From: Pseudomonas sp. Irchel s3h17
GTDB lineage: Bacteria > Pseudomonadota > Gammaproteobacteria > Pseudomonadales > Pseudomonadaceae
Length of the DNA stretch: 64,000 nt
NCBI RefSeq assembly: GCF_900187505.1
Contig: NZ_FYDL01000009.1
Span: 203,693-267,692, forward strand
Direction: 5' to 3'
The notes beneath the pieces were generated by a model. It made no database searches. It worked only from the letters and a program-made list of their open reading frames with translations, and was not told where the DNA came from. This document shows positions 17,440 to 26,103 of the stretch, piece by piece; position 1 is the stretch's first letter, and each line of letters starts with the position of its first letter. The position numbers and the translations under genes are program-made.

Positions 17440-17817
17440 ATGAGCGAGTTCAAACGCGTGGAACCTATCGACTCCACCCCCTTCAAGGCGCCAGCCACGC
17501 AGAATGTCCAGGGCTGGGAGCGCATCGGCTCGCTGGCCGGTGGCGTGGTGATGGTGGGCAGGGGCCTGCGCCGTGGTGGGCTGTTCGGCCTGGTCCAGGT
17601 CGCACTCGGCGGCGTGGCGCTGGCACGGGGCATCACCGGCCACAGTTCGGCGAAAAGTTTCCTGGAACAAGGCCGTCGGGACCTGGACAAGGCGCGGGCG
17701 AAAATCGAGCGCACCGGTGAGGAGTTGAAATCCCTGAAGACCAATGCAGAAGCGGCCACCCACACCGCAACGGTCACCGGCAACGACTCATTGAAATCGC
17801 CTGAAGCCGGGGTTTGA
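17440..17817 (+). CDS. DUF2892-type inner membrane protein
   Basis: This 125-residue protein has a central WERIGSLAGGVVMVGRGLRRGG and LFGLVQVALGGVALARGITGH stretch, the pair of helices seen in DUF2892 (YgaP-like) proteins. The C-terminal 55 residues are charged and helical. GAGGAGAC is the ribosome site. Role unknown. Confidence 0.75.
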   Translation: MSEFKRVEPIDSTPFKAPATQNVQGWERIGSLAGGVVMVGRGLRRGGLFGLVQVALGGVALARGITGHSSAKSFLEQGRRDLDKARAKIERTGEELKSLKTNAEAATHTATVTGNDSLKSPEAGV

Positions 17818-17837
17818 GCAACACCGCATCCCCCTGC

Positions 17838-18238
17838 GGCGAGGGCGCTTGTTTCCGCTGGGTTGCGAAGCGGCCCTGAACCTCTTGCGAGCGCTACGCG
17901 CTCGAGCGGGAGCAAGCTCCCTCGCCACAGGTGTTGGGTTCAGGTTATCTGAGCAGTTCGGTATCGAGCACCTTCGACGGCTCGCCGATCACACTTTCGG
18001 CGAGCGCCACGAACGGGCAGGAGCAAGCTCCCTCGCCACAGGTGTTGGGTTCAGGCTATCTGAGCAGCTCGGTATCGAGCACCTTCGACGGCTCGCCGAT
18101 CACACTTTCGGCGAGCGCCACGAACGGGCGGGAGCAAGCTCCCTCGCCATAGGTGTTTGGCTCAGGCTATCTGAGCAGTTCGGTATCGAGCACCTTCGAC
18201 GGCTCGCCGATCACACTTTCGGCGAGCGCCACGAACGC
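17838..18238. repeat. 111-bp tandem repeat: REP core plus copied 3' end of the next gene
   Basis: A REP word starts at 17911, 18022 and 18133, giving an exact period of 111 bp. Each unit holds the REP core followed by the last 24 or so codons and stop of the minus-strand gene that ends at 18167. The innermost copy (18167-18238) is the real gene end; the two outer ones (about 17945-18016 and 18056-18127) are orphan copies with a few substitutions. A further REP half lies at 17838-17875. Confidence 0.9.
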
Positions 18239-19396
18239 CTGGGTACTCACCTGCTCCAGCTGCATGGCACCTCGGAGCATGTCGTCCAGCGAACGCTTGT
18301 TACGGGTTTTCAGGCGAATCTCGCGATCCAGTTCCTGCAGCAGCAACACCGCCCTGGCGACCTGCGCCGGACTGGCCTGCTCCCCGCGCAAAGTGCCGGC
18401 CTTCTGCCCCAGCGTGTGCATCGAGTTTTCCAGCACCTGGTACCGTTCATCGCTCATGCCGCCGGCACGGCGCAACAACTCGATGGCGTAGTACTCGGCA
18501 AACCCTTCGCTGATCCAGTCACTGCGGTCCTGGTCGTTGATCCGCCCGAATGTCTGGGTCAACTCGCGGATCAGCGGGCTGCTGCCACTTTCGCTGATCA
18601 CCGGCAGGCGGCTGTGCAGGTAGATCGACTCATACCCGGCCATGCTGCCGCGCCACATCGGGTCCGAGGCGCCAACGATCAACAGCTTGCCGGGATGGCG
18701 AGGGTAGAGTGTCTGCACTTGCGGCCAGACAAAGGTCAGCATCGTCAGTACGTCCATCCGGCGCATGCCCTGCCCGCGCGGCGAAGCCACCGTCACCTCG
18801 GTCTCGCCCAGGCGCGTTCGGCGGCTGCCCAGGTTGCCGGCGAGCATCCAGCCGGTGGGCCGGTCAAACAGTCGTGAAACATTGTCGATGCGAAAGCGGT
18901 TCTTGCCGATGCGCGGCCAGGCAGTCTCGACGCTCTTCCAGCCGGTCGGCAATTCGAACGCCAGGCGCGCCACCAATTCGATGCCGTCGCGCTGATCCAG
19001 GCGCGCAGCCGGCACCAGCTCGTCACCGCGCATCAACGCCCAAGCCGGCGTCATGCGGGTCTCGAAGGCAGCATTCTTGCGTGTATGGCTGATGCGTACG
19101 CGGTAGGTCAGGCTGGCCTTGTCGGCCGCCGGGCGCCAGACGCCGCGCACAGCTTTGCCGGGCGTGAGCTGCCACTGGCCATCGGCCTTGAAGTCGCTGT
19201 AATGGCTGCCGTCACCCAAGTCGAAATCCAGGCTGCGCACGGCCGAGCCCTGGGCCAGCGTCAAGCGCACTTCGGCCTGATCGCTTTGCGGCAGCAAGCG
19301 CACGTGGTAATCCAGATCGACCTTCTCGACCGCCCACGCTGGCGACCCCAGCACCAACAGCGACAATGCCGTCGGCAATCGCACTCCTACCGCCAT
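18167..19396 (-). CDS. Degenerate M1/M61-like metallopeptidase-fold protein, exported
   Basis: This protein of about 409 residues has a signal peptide (VRLPTALSLLVLGSPAWA) and a beta-rich N-terminal half. The C-terminal half looks like a gluzincin peptidase: DWISEGFAEYY (residues 293-303) matches the third zinc-ligand block of M1/M61 enzymes. However, the expected HExxH reads RELTQ (277-281), so both zinc histidines are missing and the protein is probably not an active peptidase. GAGGGAG before Met at 19396 decides the start over 19417. Its last codons are duplicated downstream in the 111-bp repeat. Divergence from ycgN is not seen: both are on the minus strand with ycgN upstream. Confidence 0.75.
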   Translation of the reverse strand: MAVGVRLPTALSLLVLGSPAWAVEKVDLDYHVRLLPQSDQAEVRLTLAQGSAVRSLDFDLGDGSHYSDFKADGQWQLTPGKAVRGVWRPAADKASLTYRVRISHTRKNAAFETRMTPAWALMRGDELVPAARLDQRDGIELVARLAFELPTGWKSVETAWPRIGKNRFRIDNVSRLFDRPTGWMLAGNLGSRRTRLGETEVTVASPRGQGMRRMDVLTMLTFVWPQVQTLYPRHPGKLLIVGASDPMWRGSMAGYESIYLHSRLPVISESGSSPLIRELTQTFGRINDQDRSDWISEGFAEYYAIELLRRAGGMSDERYQVLENSMHTLGQKAGTLRGEQASPAQVARAVLLLQELDREIRLKTRNKRSLDDMLRGAMQLEQVSTQAFVALAESVIGEPSKVLDTELLR

Positions 19397-19435
19397 ACAC
19401 ACTCCCTCGTGATTCATTCGAACAACGCGCCGGTC

Positions 19436-19885
19436 TCAACCTGCGCGAAAAATCAGATGATCTTCCCAATCTTCTTCCGCCACGCTGCCCTCGGCGAGCA
19501 TGCGCCCGGACTGCGAGATTCGCTCATGGTGCACTGCGTCGCGATCACCACACACCAGGTGGTGCCAGAGCGGCAGGTCCTTGCCCTCGCTGACCAGACG
19601 GTAGCCGCAGGTCGGCGGCAACCACTTGAATTGATCGGCCTTGCCCGGCGTGAGCTGGATGCAGTCGGGCACCGAATCGCGACGATTCGGGTAGTCGGTG
19701 CACTGACAGGTTTTCAGGTCCAGCAGTTTGCAGGCGATACGCGTGTAGTAGACGCTGTTGTCGTCTTCATCTTCGAGTTTCTGCAGGCAGCACAGGCCAC
19801 AGCCATCGCACAACGACTCCCATTCCTCCTGATCGAGTTGTTCGAGGGTTTTGCGTATCCAGAAAGGTTCGACTTTGGCGGCCAT
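19436..19885 (-). CDS. ycgN: YcgN-family cysteine cluster protein
   Basis: This 149-residue UPF0260/YkgJ-superfamily protein has the cysteine set CDGCGLCC (residues 27-34), then a single Cys in [18 protein letters not shown], and CGYRLV and CGDRD downstream, likely binding zinc or an iron-sulphur centre. Length and motif order match YcgN. It is followed at 40 bp by the degenerate peptidase-like gene and may be cotranscribed. No function is established that I know of. Confidence 0.9.
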   Translation of the reverse strand: MAAKVEPFWIRKTLEQLDQEEWESLCDGCGLCCLQKLEDEDDNSVYYTRIACKLLDLKTCQCTDYPNRRDSVPDCIQLTPGKADQFKWLPPTCGYRLVSEGKDLPLWHHLVCGDRDAVHHERISQSGRMLAEGSVAEEDWEDHLIFRAG

Positions 19886-20165
19886 GGTTCAAGCATCTAC
19901 ATCAGGTGGAGAAAAGGCCGCCAGTCTAGTGCCCGCAGCCCCTTGGGCCAAGCGCTGGCGACTGCCGGTACGAGAGCACTTGTCAGTTTTCAGCCGGCGC
20001 AGTAGCTTGGCGGGTCGCTACGACCCATGCCCGGGTGCAATTAACGCGCTAGCGCGTTGCATCACGGTGAATCGCCAAGGGGCCGAAAACCTCACTGCCC
20101 CGCTCAACCGCGCGCACCGGTTCTACCCAACTGCCCATTCATAAACGTTGCCAGGAAAGTCTTTG
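19886..20165. other. Intergenic region, no gene seen
   Basis: This gap between the divergent ycgN and nitroreductase genes has a short palindrome (AACGCGCTAGCGCGTT near 20042-20057) and otherwise no coding or RNA signal I can support. It presumably holds both promoters. Confidence 0.5.
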
Positions 20166-20759
20166 ATGAGCGCCAATCCCCGCGTTGCCGAATACGCCAT
20201 TGCCCCACAGTTCACCGACCGCTGGTCACCGCGCGCCTTTACCGGCGAAACCATCCCTGAAGAAACCCTGTTGAGCTTCTTCGAAGCCGCGCGCTGGGCA
20301 CCGTCGGCCTACAATTCGCAACCGTGGCGTTTTCTATACGCGCGCCGCGACACACCGAACTGGGAGCGTTACCTGGGTTTGCTGAACGAATTCAACCGCA
20401 GCTGGGCGCAACACGCCTCGGCCCTGGTGATCGTGATCTCGAAAACCACCTTCACCGCCCCGGGCGCCGAGGAAGAGACCCCAGCCCTGTGGCACACCTT
20501 CGACACGGGCTCGGCCTGGGGCCACCTGGCCCTGCAAGCCACCCTCAGTGGCTGGCACACCCACGGCATGGCCGGTTTCGACCAGGAGCTGACCCGCAAG
20601 GAGCTGAACATTCCGCAAGGCTACGCGCTGCACGCCGCCGTCGCGATCGGCAAGCTGGGTGACAAGGCCACCCTGGCCGAGTACCTGCAGGCCCGTGAAG
20701 TGCCAAGCCCGCGCGTGCCGCTGAGCGAGCTGGCGGCTGAAGGCTACTTCACCCTGTAA
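20166..20759 (+). CDS. Nitroreductase-family protein
   Basis: This 197-residue FMN-dependent nitroreductase-like protein shows RWSPRAFTGETIPEETL and ARWAPSAYNSQPWRFLY, the typical FMN-contact N-terminus of the family, then GSAWGHLALQATLSGWHTHGM and a C-terminal GDKATLAEYLQ. AGGAAAG lies 9 bp before the ATG at 20166, which is better than 20148. It would reduce quinones or nitro compounds with NAD(P)H in the cytosol; the physiological substrate is unknown. Confidence 0.85.
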   Translation: MSANPRVAEYAIAPQFTDRWSPRAFTGETIPEETLLSFFEAARWAPSAYNSQPWRFLYARRDTPNWERYLGLLNEFNRSWAQHASALVIVISKTTFTAPGAEEETPALWHTFDTGSAWGHLALQATLSGWHTHGMAGFDQELTRKELNIPQGYALHAAVAIGKLGDKATLAEYLQAREVPSPRVPLSELAAEGYFTL

Positions 20760-20773
20760 GTCGCGCCCGCCCC

Positions 20774-20919
20774 TTGTGGCGAGGGAGCTTGCTCCCGCTG
20801 GGTTGCGTAGCAACCCCAAGACTGGCCACCGCGTGTCATCAGACAAGTACAGGTGCCGGCTTGCGACCGCTTCGCCCGAGCGCGGACCGGCCGGCGGGAG
20901 CAAGCTCCCTCGCCACAGA
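20774..20919. repeat. Inverted pair of REP elements
   Basis: GGCGAGGGAGCTTGCTCCCGC at 20778-20798 (plus-type) and GGGAGCAAGCTCCCTCGCC at 20895-20913 (minus-type) face each other across about 95 bp. They lie between two convergent genes and could form a large stem in RNA, stabilising 3' ends or ending transcription. Confidence 0.75.
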
Positions 20920-20933
20920 GCAGTGCCGTGGAG

Positions 20934-21866
20934 CTAGTAACCCCGCGCGAAATCCACTTCCCCGCGCAGCGCTTCACCCGCCTGATACGCCCGCAGATTC
21001 TCGACGAACAACTGCACCATCATCGACGGCGACGTCGGCGCCGAACTGTGGCCGGTCAGCAAAAGCCCCCAGGCGGTCCAGAACGGATGACGCTGCGGCA
21101 GCGGCTCCTGACGGCAGACGTCGATCACCGCGCCCGCCAGATGCCCTTCTTTCAAGGCTTCCACCAGATCCGCATCGACCACCGCCACACCGCGCCCGAC
21201 GTTGATGAACAAGCCAGTCGGCTTGAATTGCTTGAACAGCGCGGCGTCATAGAGGTCGTGGGTATTCGGGGTGTTGGGCAACAGGTTGACCACGTAGTCG
21301 ACTTCACCCACCAGGCGCCCCAGGTCTTCCAGCCCCGCCACTTCGATGAACGGTGCCTGCTCGCGCGGGGCACTGGCGATACCGTACAGCTTGACGCCAA
21401 ACGGCAACAGGAACTGCGCCACGCTCTGGCCGATGTCACCGGTCCCGACAATCAGCACCTTGCGCCCGGCCAGGCTCTGGCCCAGGCGGTCATCCCACTT
21501 GCGTTCCACCTGGCTGACCAGCCGCGCCAGCACTTCACGCTCGTGGCCGAGCATGTAGGTCAGTACGTATTCGGCCATGACCTGACCGAAAATGCCCACG
21601 GCACGGGTCAGCCGGTAGTGACGTGGCAAACCCTCCGCCAGCAGCGGCGTGATCCCGGCCCAGGTCGACTGCAGCCACTGCGGCTGGTGGCCCTGGCGCA
21701 ACAGGGTCGCCAGCAGGTCCGGTTGACCGAGCCACACTGGGCAGTCGGCAGCGAGGCTGGCCAGTTCGGCAGAGTCGCCGCTGGTCAGTACCTGCAGCTC
21801 GGGAGCCGCCTCGCGCAGCAGTTGGGCATACACAGCGTGGTCGTGTTCAGCAATCAGAACGCGCAT
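20934..21866 (-). CDS. D-2-hydroxyacid dehydrogenase family protein
   Basis: This 310-residue NAD(P)-dependent dehydrogenase has the Rossmann glycine loop GTGDIGQSVAQFLLPFGV near residue 140, then LLPNTPNTHDLYD and KPTGLFINVGRG, GHLAGAVIDV, and PFWTAWGLLLTGHSSA with the catalytic His. It resembles glyoxylate/hydroxypyruvate reductase relatives (GhrA-like). The substrate cannot be fixed from sequence. It is separated from YcgL by about 124 bp and convergent with the nitroreductase across a REP pair. Confidence 0.85.
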   Translation of the reverse strand: MRVLIAEHDHAVYAQLLREAAPELQVLTSGDSAELASLAADCPVWLGQPDLLATLLRQGHQPQWLQSTWAGITPLLAEGLPRHYRLTRAVGIFGQVMAEYVLTYMLGHEREVLARLVSQVERKWDDRLGQSLAGRKVLIVGTGDIGQSVAQFLLPFGVKLYGIASAPREQAPFIEVAGLEDLGRLVGEVDYVVNLLPNTPNTHDLYDAALFKQFKPTGLFINVGRGVAVVDADLVEALKEGHLAGAVIDVCRQEPLPQRHPFWTAWGLLLTGHSSAPTSPSMMVQLFVENLRAYQAGEALRGEVDFARGY

Positions 21867-21990
21867 GGTTCAAACCTTCAAAAGCAGTGCACAGGGCCAC
21901 CGAGGGAGTACAGCGCCCTCGGCGGCCCTTGCCAGAAAAATCAATTCCCTTGTTGCCAGAGGCCCTGGACAGAGCCTCTACAGCGGCCGG

Positions 21991-22284
21991 TCACATCGGA
22001 TCGTTACGGCGCAGCAACTCTTCGGGCAAGTGCTCGATGTACTCGTCTTCGGCCGGTGGCATTTGCAGGTGGTAGCCCTGCGTGTCGAGGTTTTCCAAGA
22101 CCAGCGTGATGTCTTCGCGCGAGAGCTTGCGCTCCGGGCTCAGTACCAGGTCAAAGGCGTGGATCGCCTTGCCGAAGGCCGCCATCAGCGCGTCCGGCAC
22201 ACGCTCCAGTGCATCGCTCTTGAGCACGTAGAGGTACATTTCGTTTTTCTTGGAGCTGCGGTAGATGGAACAAATACGTTTCAA
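21991..22284 (-). CDS. ycgL: YcgL-domain protein
   Basis: This 97-residue protein begins [22 protein letters not shown], the YcgL signature, and has the expected GYHLQMPP motif. It overlaps the stop of rnd by 4 bp (22281-22284) and is therefore coupled to RNase D, as in other gammaproteobacteria. Function is unknown. Confidence 0.92.
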   Translation of the reverse strand: MKRICSIYRSSKKNEMYLYVLKSDALERVPDALMAAFGKAIHAFDLVLSPERKLSREDITLVLENLDTQGYHLQMPPAEDEYIEHLPEELLRRNDPM

Positions 22285-23414
22285 GGCTGTTCTCCGGCAG
22301 TGGCCAGGCTATCGAGCAAGGCCTGGCCCATCAACTCGCGGCGCCAGCCACGCAGCGAGTCAGGCAATTGGTAAGGACCGTTCGGGAAACCGCTCTTGAG
22401 CAGCGTTTCCATGGTTTTCTTGCGCAGCATCAGTTCAGGGGCGATGTTCAACCGCTGCGCCTCTGCCTGACCGAGCGCACGCAGGCGCTTGACCAGTGCT
22501 GCGGCTTCGACCGGCAATGGCTCCGGCACGGCTGGCGGCCATTGCTCAGGCGGGACGCTGCCCGCCTGCTTGATCAGGTCCAGCAGAAACTCACCGTCCT
22601 GACGCACGGTGCGCGGGTGCATGTCTTCAATTTTAGCCAGTGCCGCGAGGTTGTCCGGCTGGGTACGGGCCAGCGGCCACAACGAATGCTCGCGCACGAT
22701 ACGGTTACGCGGCAGGTCGCGGGCACGGGCTTCACGCTCACGCCAGGCGCAGAGTTCGCGCAGGACCGCGAGTTGCGCGCGCGACAGTTTCCAGGCCAGC
22801 TTGGCCTCGCGGTACACCTCATACGGGTCGACTTCGCGGCGCAGGTTGGCCACCAGCTCCGCGCCATCTTCCAGTACCCAGGCGTACTTGTCGTCCGCCA
22901 GCCTGGCGCGCAAATGGACGAACACCTCGGCCAGATGCACGGCATCTTCGGCGGCATAGCTGATCTGGGTCTCCGAGAGCGGGCGTTGCAGCCAGTCCGA
23001 ACGGGTTTCGCCCTTGGGCAGGTCGATGCCAAGCACCTCCGACACCAGGCGCGAGTAGCCCATGGAGAACCCCAGGTTCAGGTAGGCGGCGGCCAGCTGG
23101 GTATCGAACAGGGGCTCTGGCAGGCTGCCGGTCAAGCGCAGCAGGACTTCGAGGTCTTCGCTGCAGGCATGCACCACCTTGACCACGGCCGGGTTTTCCA
23201 GCAATGCGGCCAGAGGCTGCCAGTTGTCGATGGTCAAAGGGTCAATCAGGTAGGCACGCTCGCCATCACCGATCTGCAGCAGGCCGGCAATCGGATAAAA
23301 GGTGTCGACCCGCATGAATTCAGTGTCGAGGGCGACGAACGGCAACTGCTGCCATTGGGCGCAAAACTGACCGAGGCTATCGTTGTCGCGAATCCAGTGA
23401 ATATCGATGGCCAC
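22281..23414 (-). CDS. rnd: Ribonuclease D
   Basis: This 377-residue 3'-5' exoribonuclease trims tRNA and other small RNA precursors. The DEDDy exonuclease motifs are present: [16 protein letters not shown] (I), [13 protein letters not shown] (II) and [14 protein letters not shown] (III, with Tyr). An HRDC domain follows near residues 210-290. The start is GTG at 23414 after AAGGGAG; the frame is open up to 23744 but the extra N-terminus is not RNase D-like. It is in an overlap with ycgL. Confidence 0.92.
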   Translation of the reverse strand: MAIDIHWIRDNDSLGQFCAQWQQLPFVALDTEFMRVDTFYPIAGLLQIGDGERAYLIDPLTIDNWQPLAALLENPAVVKVVHACSEDLEVLLRLTGSLPEPLFDTQLAAAYLNLGFSMGYSRLVSEVLGIDLPKGETRSDWLQRPLSETQISYAAEDAVHLAEVFVHLRARLADDKYAWVLEDGAELVANLRREVDPYEVYREAKLAWKLSRAQLAVLRELCAWREREARARDLPRNRIVREHSLWPLARTQPDNLAALAKIEDMHPRTVRQDGEFLLDLIKQAGSVPPEQWPPAVPEPLPVEAAALVKRLRALGQAEAQRLNIAPELMLRKKTMETLLKSGFPNGPYQLPDSLRGWRRELMGQALLDSLATAGEQP

Positions 23415-23532
23415 ACGGCTCTCCCTTGAAGAATGGCGCGCAGTATATATCGCCATCGGCAGTTTCCGCGCCTCCACTGATGCAAGAGCATGAGCGAAAT
23501 CACTCACCGTGGCGCAAGCGCCGTTCGCCGGG

Positions 23533-24213
23533 TCAGTCCTGGCTGATTTTGCGCAGCACGTAAATCCGCGATGCGACAAAGCCTGCCAGCCAGTCCCGAT
23601 GCATGACGATCTCGAAGCCGGCCGCCTTGAACTCGGCCTCAACCGTGCTTTTCCTGAGCCGGGGACGCGCCGGCACCAGCGAAAGCGTAGCCTGGGCCTG
23701 ATCGCGTCCCGGCATGAAACAACTATCGAGGCGTACCGAAACAATCACCGTGTCGCGACTGACTCGCTGGCACTCCTGCAGGAGGGCCATGCGGTGTTCG
23801 GCGCGGTCCAGGTACTGGAACAGCGTCGAACAGACAATACAGTCCACGGCATTAGCGGACAGTCCGATATTGAACGCCGAACTCTGGAAGGTCCGGATAC
23901 GCTCAAGCACGCTCGCCGGGTGGTGGGTACGGGCATGATTGAGCATGTCCTGCGACTGATCGGCCGCCAGGATCACCCGATTGGCATGCTCGCCCAGAAC
24001 CGGCCAGAAGCGCCCGGCGCCACAGGCCAGATCGAGGATCAACCCCGGCTCCCCCGCCGCTTTCAGTGCGGTACGAAGCAGGTGCCCGGTGCGCCAGTGC
24101 GACAACCGCTGGCTCAACCCGGGCGGTTGCGGTGCTGCGCACGTACAGGCATGCGCCTGGCGGTAACGCCCGGCGATTTCACGCTCGAGGGAGGATGGGG
24201 GCTGCACTGACAT
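23533..24213 (-). CDS. Class I SAM-dependent methyltransferase
   Basis: This protein of about 226 residues has motif I ILDLACGAGRFWPVL, an acidic residue after strand 2 in VILAADQSQDML, and the VDCIVCSTLFQYLD block (motif III-IV). The start at 24213 (MSVQPPSSLE) is chosen over 24285, which lies at the stop of eptA and has no ribosome site. It lies 72 bp downstream of the phosphoethanolamine transferase, so both may share a transcript. The C-terminal part (SFRPGRDQAQ-like region, then AEFKAAGFEIVMHRDW) is typical of small-molecule methyltransferases. Substrate unknown. Confidence 0.82.
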   Translation of the reverse strand: MSVQPPSSLEREIAGRYRQAHACTCAAPQPPGLSQRLSHWRTGHLLRTALKAAGEPGLILDLACGAGRFWPVLGEHANRVILAADQSQDMLNHARTHHPASVLERIRTFQSSAFNIGLSANAVDCIVCSTLFQYLDRAEHRMALLQECQRVSRDTVIVSVRLDSCFMPGRDQAQATLSLVPARPRLRKSTVEAEFKAAGFEIVMHRDWLAGFVASRIYVLRKISQD

Positions 24214-24285
24214 GACGGGCGACTCTTGTTGGCTAGTGGTGCAACCCCGCCTGATGGCGGCTGTATGAAAAAAGCGGCAACCCAC

Positions 24286-25935
24286 TCAATCCCTGGCCGA
24301 TACGCCATCGATCACCGCGCCCCGGCAACCGGCGAACATATCCAGGCCGGCGTTGTAGACCCGGGTGTCGACTTCCAGCAGACCTAGCATCGAGTGGAAC
24401 AGGTTGTCCTGGCTCAGGGGTTTGTCCCGGCTCAATTGCAGGCAATGGGTGTCGACCGAGAACGACTTCTGATAGCTGTCGGAGAACCAGGCAAGCATGG
24501 CGACATGCTTCTGTTGATCGGGGGCCAGCATGTACGGCGTACCGTGCAGGAACAGGTTGTACTCGCCCAGCGACTCGCCATGGTCCGACAGATAGAGCAT
24601 CGCGGTATCGACCTTGTCCTGATTGCTGCGCAACAGGTCAATCAGGGTCGAGAGCACATAGTCGGTATAGACCAGCGTGTTGTCGTAACCATTAACGATA
24701 CTTTCGCGGCTGCAATTGTTCAGGGCATTGCTTTCACACACAGGGGTGAAGTGTTCGTATTCCTTGGGATAGCGTTTGAAGTATTCAGGACCGTGGCTGC
24801 CCATCTGGTGCAGTACCAGCACGGTGTCCTTGTCCAGGGTGTCGATGAAATGCTGCAAGCCTTGGAGGAGGATTTCATCGCGACACTCATTGTTGGCGCA
24901 CAACACCGGGGCCTTGAGATTACTGACATCGTCCACGGTGACCCGGTCGCAGGTCCCTTTGCAGCCTGACTGATTATCACGCCAGATCACGTCCAGCCCG
25001 GCATGCTTGAGCACGTCCAGCAAACCTTCTTCATTCTTCGCCTTGCTGGCGTCGTAGTCCTTGCGCCCCATGTTGGAAAACATGCAGGGCACCGAAACCG
25101 CTGTTTCCGTGCCGCACGAGTGCACATCGGTAAAGGCGATCAACCCGGCCTCATGAGCCAGTTTCGGCGTGGTATTGCGCTCATAGCCCAAGACACCGAA
25201 GTTCTCTGCGCGAGCACTTTCCCCGACCACCAGCACCGTCAAGGACTTGCGCGCATGGCGGCCCCAGGCCGGATCACGCTGGGCGTCTTCACCCAGTTTG
25301 GCGAAGGGCTGATGGGCGGACTTCACCTGCTCACGCAAGTACCCCATGGAGGCGCCAATGTAATTGCTCGGCACCAGCATCAAACGCAGTTCGTGGTGAT
25401 TACGAAACAATGAAGACAGTCCCTGATAATTAACCAGTGCCACGCCGCCAATAACAGCAGCCGATGCCACACCCACTAAAACTTTACCCAATAACTCACG
25501 GTGCCAGCGACGATAACTAATCGGGGTTTGCCATAACAGCCAGGATGGCAACACACCTAACAGCAGGTTATACCCCAGCCACTTCAGCGACAGCAGGTCA
25601 CGCACTTCCGTGGCATTGGTCTCGGCCAAGTTGCGCAACATGCCAGCGTCCATCAGCACACCGTACTGACTCATGAAATACGCCACACTGGCACTGACCA
25701 TGAACATCAGCATCAACAGGGGTTTGAACACCGGCCGAAAGGCCAGCAGGGTCAGGACTATGTTGAACCCGCAGAGGATCATCACGCCAAATGCCACACG
25801 CATACCGATGCCCTGGGCATCGTTTGCAGTAATCTGGAACAGGTGTTGCCAGAGTACGGAGTTGAAGCCGGCCAAAAAAAACGCGCTGGCAATCAACGTC
25901 ACCCATTCGGGGCGCACGGCTTTGACTTTAAACAT
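24286..25935 (-). CDS. eptA: Lipid A phosphoethanolamine transferase (EptA family)
   Basis: This inner-membrane enzyme of about 549 residues has five N-terminal membrane helices (residues 10-180) and a periplasmic sulfatase-fold domain. Metal-binding and catalytic elements are visible: VGESARAENFGVLGY, then SCGTETAVSVPCMFS with the nucleophilic Thr, YLSDHGESLGEYNLFLHGTPY near the end. Paired cysteines (CKGTC, CANNEC) match the disulphides of the family. It moves phosphoethanolamine from phosphatidylethanolamine to lipid A and can lower susceptibility to cationic peptides. Start set at 25935 (MFKVKAVRPE); an upstream extension to 26007 is unlikely. Confidence 0.9.
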   Translation of the reverse strand: MFKVKAVRPEWVTLIASAFFLAGFNSVLWQHLFQITANDAQGIGMRVAFGVMILCGFNIVLTLLAFRPVFKPLLMLMFMVSASVAYFMSQYGVLMDAGMLRNLAETNATEVRDLLSLKWLGYNLLLGVLPSWLLWQTPISYRRWHRELLGKVLVGVASAAVIGGVALVNYQGLSSLFRNHHELRLMLVPSNYIGASMGYLREQVKSAHQPFAKLGEDAQRDPAWGRHARKSLTVLVVGESARAENFGVLGYERNTTPKLAHEAGLIAFTDVHSCGTETAVSVPCMFSNMGRKDYDASKAKNEEGLLDVLKHAGLDVIWRDNQSGCKGTCDRVTVDDVSNLKAPVLCANNECRDEILLQGLQHFIDTLDKDTVLVLHQMGSHGPEYFKRYPKEYEHFTPVCESNALNNCSRESIVNGYDNTLVYTDYVLSTLIDLLRSNQDKVDTAMLYLSDHGESLGEYNLFLHGTPYMLAPDQQKHVAMLAWFSDSYQKSFSVDTHCLQLSRDKPLSQDNLFHSMLGLLEVDTRVYNAGLDMFAGCRGAVIDGVSARD

Positions 25936-26103
25936 GAGAGGTCTGTTGATTCCTGAAATAAGTGCCGCCAGGAAAGAACGAGCTATCCGTTCCTCACGAC
26001 AGCACAAACTTTAAGCAGCCTCCTATCAATTTTTCGTGAAAAAGAAGCCAACAAATAGTTGGCTCATGGCTTTTTCCAAACAGTGACAGCTATTCAACCC
26101 CTC
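25936..26103. other. Intergenic region upstream of eptA
   Basis: This 168-bp AT-richer gap holds the eptA promoter region. GAAGCCAACAAATAGTTGGCT (26045-26065) contains an inverted AGCCAACAAATAGTTGGCT hairpin that could end transcription of the upstream glutamine-synthetase-family gene. No regulator site is identified. Confidence 0.55.

Noticed and set aside
17908..18238. CRISPR-like array
   Set aside because: The 111-bp unit has no repeat-spacer pattern; units are near-identical tandem copies of a gene end plus REP.
22368..23429. Plus-strand frame of 353 codons opposite rnd
   Set aside because: Antisense shadow; RNase D motifs lie on the minus strand.
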